Assembly (NCBI RefSeq): GCF_013248975.1 | Contig: NZ_JABRWH010000001.1 | Span: 4,608,001-4,672,000 of the forward strand | Source of the DNA: Neobacillus endophyticus | GTDB lineage: Bacteria > Bacillota > Bacilli > Bacillales > Cytobacillaceae | DNA: 64,000 nucleotides | Direction of reading: 5' to 3' | In this document: one piece after another, positions 61,032-64,000 of the stretch | Layout of the letters: every line of letters begins with the position of its first letter | Position numbering within the stretch: position 1 is the stretch's first letter | The notes under the pieces: generated by a model | What the model was told of the DNA's origin: nothing | The model's database searches: none | What the model saw: only the letters and a program-made list of their open reading frames with translations | Translations under genes and position numbers: made by a program

Positions 61032-61116
61032 ATGACCCTAAACCTAAATAAAAAGCACAATTCTTGCTACAGAATAGCGCCCGATTGTTGAAGATCGTTA
61101 TTGAAGTAAAGCACCT
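61032..61116 (+). repeat. dispersed repeat, copy
   Basis: TATGACCCTAAACCTAAATA, AAGCACAATTCTTGCTACAG, GCGCCCGATTGTTGAAGATC, TTATTGAAGTAAAGCACC. Confidence 0.8.
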
Positions 61117-61182
61117 ATAGTCTAAGAGAGGCTCTTTTTTCTTATCCTTTCCTTTATTTTTGAAGTTGGTGGAAGAGATGGG

Positions 61183-61377
61183 TTATTTAAACAAACGCCT
61201 TACATTATTTGAATTTTCTTGTTGAGCCTGTTTTTTATTCTGCTTGTAAATATAACTAATCATTGCCATAGATTTAATGCCTAAGATAGCAAGTAGTATT
61301 GAATAAATCGACGTTAAAAACAAACCACCTATAGCAATCCAAAATAATGTTGTGATCTTGGTTCCTCTGCTGAACAT
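61183..61377 (-). CDS. small membrane protein
   Basis: 64 aa from ATG at 61377, GGAGGG six bases upstream. One long hydrophobic helix pair (TTLFWIAIGGLFLTSIYSILLAILGI), then a basic Lys/Gln/Asn tail (YKQNKKQAQQENSNNVRR). Function unknown. A truncated relative lies at 23860-23945. Confidence 0.6.
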   Translation of the reverse strand: MFSRGTKITTLFWIAIGGLFLTSIYSILLAILGIKSMAMISYIYKQNKKQAQQENSNNVRRLFK

Positions 61378-61473
61378 ACTAAGCCCTCCAGGACAATTTT
61401 TATAAATATTATCCTGCACTAAACGAGAAATATTATCATTATTTTGTAATATATACCAAAATTTTTCCTGAAT

Positions 61474-61487
61474 AAAAAAGGCTATCC
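61474..61487. terminator. left half of a terminator interrupted by IS1182
   Basis: AAAAAAGGCTATCC (61474-61487) and GGATAGTCTTTTTT (63198-63211) with loop ATAAC form one hairpin if the IS and one ATAAC duplicate are removed. Confidence 0.7.
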
Positions 61488-61492
61488 ATAAC

Positions 61493-63192
61493 GGGAGGGC
61501 ACTGAAAAACCTTCGGTTTTTCGAAAATTTCTAAAGCACAACAAAAAAAGGCGACTTTAAATTTTTCAAATGAGAATTTTAAGTCGTCTTTTAAATTCAT
61601 CGGGACTATTTTTTTCCTATTTTTGATCTATTAGATTCAATATTCTTTTTAAATTCACAGTAAATATCGCCATGGCACCTTGCAATTCCATGCCGACTAG
61701 ACCCGAGGATTCTGCAACATTGTACCCGTGTCTGTGTTTTAATTCACTATTTTTAGCTTCTATTTTATATCTTTCTTTCGACTTTTCCTTAAAATAGTCA
61801 GTCTCCTGGAATTTCTCCTGCTCTGTATGTATATTAGATTTTATAGACACAGAATACGTTTTACTTTTAGCTCCTTCTTTATAACATCCATCCTTAAATG
61901 GGCAGTTTTTACACTTATCAACATCAAAATAATACGTGTCAACTTGATTAACAGCTACACCCTTTTTACCTTGGCGTGCCTTCCTTATAGCCATATGTCC
62001 AGCTTTACAAACGTACATTCCAGCATCTTTATTGAACTCAAATTGGTCTTCTTTTTTGCGAAAACCTTGAGTGACTGACGGGTTTAACTTCGCCACTAAT
62101 TTTATTTCTTTTTCTTTCGTGTATTCGATATTACCTTTTTCGGAATAGGCTGCATCACCAATAACGGTTTCCACTTTCACCCCCGCTTTAATACTCTTTT
62201 CAATTAGTGTTTCTAATTGCTTTCCGTCATTTTTTTCTCCTGTTGTAACAGTTGCGGCTGTAATAATTCTTTCTTCACTCATTGCAATGTGAGTTTTATA
62301 TCCAAAAAACGATGAAGCAGCAGTTTTATGACCTACTTTTGCATCCGTATCATTAGAACTCTGCAAATGCTCAATATCGTCAGTAACTGTTTCTTTTAAA
62401 AGGTTTAACTGTTCCTTTACTTTCGGGTACTGGATAAGATTCTCTTCTTTTTCAATCACGTCAATGAGTTTTTGGCAATAATCGATTTCATCTTCCAAGA
62501 CATCAGTTGTATTTTTTTCAGGGAACTTATTTTTCATAGATTCATCTATCTGATAAATTGCTTTTCTCAGCTTTTTAGAACGGTCGATAAGTATTTCCTT
62601 GGGTGCCATTTGGTTGTATCGTGCCTTCGTATGGGTGGCATCCACGATAATGGATTTGCTTTTTATGATTTCCTTCTCGATGGCAATTTCAACGGTTTTA
62701 TTGATCAGCATGTCCAAAAGGTTTACATCTTTTAAACGAAGTTTTCGAAACTTGGTTAGAGAACTTGGCTCGATAACAGGCTCCTCCGGAGCCATATGAA
62801 GAAAATACTTAAAAGACATGTCGTATATAGAACGATCAACAATGTCAATATCAGACAAATCATAGATTGTCTTTAACAGTAAGTATTTGAACATGCGAAT
62901 AGGGTCGATAGCATTTCGACCATTATTAATGCAATAATTATCCTTAAGTTCATCATAAATAAAAGAAAAATCAATCAGATCGTTAAGTTTACGCAAAAGA
63001 TTATCTTTCGGAACAACTAAATCATAAATACCCATATATGGACTGAAAATCATTGATTGTTGATTTTGTATCATAGTACCCACCCATTTGAAATTGATAC
63101 TATAATTATACAGCAAAAAAGGTATAATCCCCGCTTAAAACGAGGTATTATACCTTTTTACATACATAGGAGGACTTTTTCAGTGCCCTCCC
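61493..63192 (-). mobile_element. IS1182-family insertion sequence (intact)
   Basis: 1700 bp. Perfect 17-bp terminal inverted repeats: GGGAGGGCACTGAAAAA (61493) and its complement ending at 63192. Flanked by ATAAC at 61488-61492 and 63193-63197 (target duplication of 5 bp; 7 bp if the outer G is counted to the flank). A hairpin AAAAAGGTATAAT/ATTATACCTTTTT (63116-63159) precedes the transposase and would stop read-through into it. Confidence 0.9.
61617..63074 (-). CDS. IS1182-family transposase
   Basis: 485 aa from ATG at 63074 with GGGTGGG upstream. N-terminal helical domain (DUF772-type: DNLLRKLNDLIDFSFIYDEL ... NGRNAIDPIRMFKYLLLKTIYDLSD), D in IIVDATHTKARYN, D in VIGDAAYSEKGNIEY, a Cys-rich zinc motif (CKNCPFKDGCYKEG) and E in KNSELKHRHGYNVAESSGL. 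DDE residues intact and no stops, so it should be active. Confidence 0.92.
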   Translation of the reverse strand: MIQNQQSMIFSPYMGIYDLVVPKDNLLRKLNDLIDFSFIYDELKDNYCINNGRNAIDPIRMFKYLLLKTIYDLSDIDIVDRSIYDMSFKYFLHMAPEEPVIEPSSLTKFRKLRLKDVNLLDMLINKTVEIAIEKEIIKSKSIIVDATHTKARYNQMAPKEILIDRSKKLRKAIYQIDESMKNKFPEKNTTDVLEDEIDYCQKLIDVIEKEENLIQYPKVKEQLNLLKETVTDDIEHLQSSNDTDAKVGHKTAASSFFGYKTHIAMSEERIITAATVTTGEKNDGKQLETLIEKSIKAGVKVETVIGDAAYSEKGNIEYTKEKEIKLVAKLNPSVTQGFRKKEDQFEFNKDAGMYVCKAGHMAIRKARQGKKGVAVNQVDTYYFDVDKCKNCPFKDGCYKEGAKSKTYSVSIKSNIHTEQEKFQETDYFKEKSKERYKIEAKNSELKHRHGYNVAESSGLVGMELQGAMAIFTVNLKRILNLIDQK

Positions 63193-63248
63193 ATAACGGA
63201 TAGTCTTTTTTCATTTCTGTAAGACCTCAAAAGGATGCTAAGTATTTA

Positions 63249-63503
63249 TTAAATCCTTTCAACAATATAAATCAAGCTCTTCACATTTGGCTTTATGTAA
63301 CCAACAATGTTATTAGAATGAATGAATGTTTCAAGTTTTTCCCTTATCTTAAATTTCACGTTAGCATCATCAGAATTAAAAAAGTCTGTATCCGAACATA
63401 AGATAGTAATATTTTGTTTAAAATTAAGGAATCCTGCTATATCCCTTGCTGAATATACATTTCCTTTTTCTAAATCAGTAAATATTTCATTATCGTATAC
63501 CAT
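63249..63503 (-). CDS. hypothetical protein
   Basis: 84 aa with AGGAGGGGG before the ATG. An N-terminal acidic part (VYDNEIFTDLEKGNVYSARDIAGFLNFKQN) contains a possible helix-turn-helix-like turn (SARDIAGFLNF); the rest is beta-rich and basic. Not recognised. Confidence 0.45.
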   Translation of the reverse strand: MVYDNEIFTDLEKGNVYSARDIAGFLNFKQNITILCSDTDFFNSDDANVKFKIREKLETFIHSNNIVGYIKPNVKSLIYIVERI

Positions 63504-64000
63504 GGATTGCCCCCTCCTTTTTAACCCCTATGCTCAACACTTGAGCACATAGGTTTTAAATAAATGCAAAACCACCTATATCTGGACAGGTGGTTTTGCA
63601 CTTTATTCAACTTGTGAGATGGAAAAGTACTTCCTGCTATTAGTATGACACCTACGGCATGTTTTACTATTGGGTATAATTACATGCTGGAGTCTCACCA
63701 ACATTTCGTTTTCAGTATTAACTGTTCGCTCTTTTTAGGTTCTGGCTATATCCAAAACTGCCACCAAAGAAAAAGCCACTTTCCATATGTTAAAGGTTTG
63801 GCTGCCCTTAACTGAAAGTGACTAAACATGTTCAATATTTGTCAGTATTGAACAGAAAAATCAAAAAAATTTAAGTGGATACACCAATTTTAATTGGTTT
63901 ATATGCAAAAGCTAAAAGGTAAATTATTGAAATTTTGTATTAAACCCTAGGTTTACACAAGTCATATTTATACCGTTCTTCAGATGCCTGCAGCTTGGTG
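63504..64000. other. no gene seen; terminator at 63568-63597
   Basis: AAAACCACCT pairs with AGGTGGTTTT, a terminator in either direction. The rest has no supportable gene. Confidence 0.5.

Overview
The window looks like the chromosome of a low-GC, endospore-forming Bacillaceae bacterium (Bacillus, Neobacillus or Mesobacillus type). This is inferred from strong AGGAGG-like ribosome sites, many A+T-rich intergenic hairpins, Bacillus-type families (YolD-like, CBO0543, DUF5317, RsbU/SpoIIAA-type partner switching, a heterocycloanthracin/sonorensin-like bacteriocin precursor), a SigB-type promoter and IS3/IS110/IS1182 elements. No rRNA, tRNA or CRISPR array was seen.

Region 1 (about 0-20 kb) is an accessory and decaying zone. 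It holds an AT-rich stretch (1480-2050), a DNA-binding zinc-finger gene translationally coupled to a PPP phosphatase (2052-3868), a dead IS3 copy, and an unusual minus-strand cluster (5.5-9.9 kb) built around an 827-aa tyrosine-recombinase-like protein with two small helix-turn-helix proteins, a zinc-ribbon protein and a ribbon-helix-helix/zinc-finger protein. A GTTATAC motif recurs in front of the cluster's transcription units. After it come broken genes (resolvase, GNAT, dehydrogenase, secreted peptide, SH3 protein, Xer-type integrase) and an intact-looking orphan precursor of a thiazole/oxazole-modified bacteriocin (16886-17188).

Region 2 (about 20-31 kb) is a signalling island: gamma carbonic anhydrase, a PAS-PAS-GGDEF-EAL protein, an operon STAS / PP2C phosphatase / FapA-like DUF342 / STAS, a frameshifted PilZ gene, then a second minus-strand unit made of a c-di-GMP-I (GEMM) riboswitch, an intrinsic terminator, a 28-aa peptide gene, a DUF5317 membrane protein and a membrane-HD-GYP-HATPase fusion. 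Together these suggest c-di-GMP-responsive control joined to an RsbU/RsbT-like partner switch. This is the best candidate for an undescribed system.

Region 3 (31-41 kb) has small stress-type genes with a duplicated leader and a SigB-like promoter, a complete branched-chain amino acid ABC transporter (livJHMGF), and remnants of a PTS permease and a HAD phosphatase. Region 4 (41-64 kb) is a patchwork of single genes: Crp/Fnr and AhpD-like, membrane proteins including four CBO0543 paralogues, phosphotransferase, SDR, TetR/hydrolase, FMN reductase, SRPBCC, aldo-keto reductase, MarR, GNAT. It also has an IS110 transposase split by an intact IS3, an IS1182 element sitting in the loop of a terminator, and a dispersed intergenic repeat family with the core CGCGCCCGATTGTTGAAGA.
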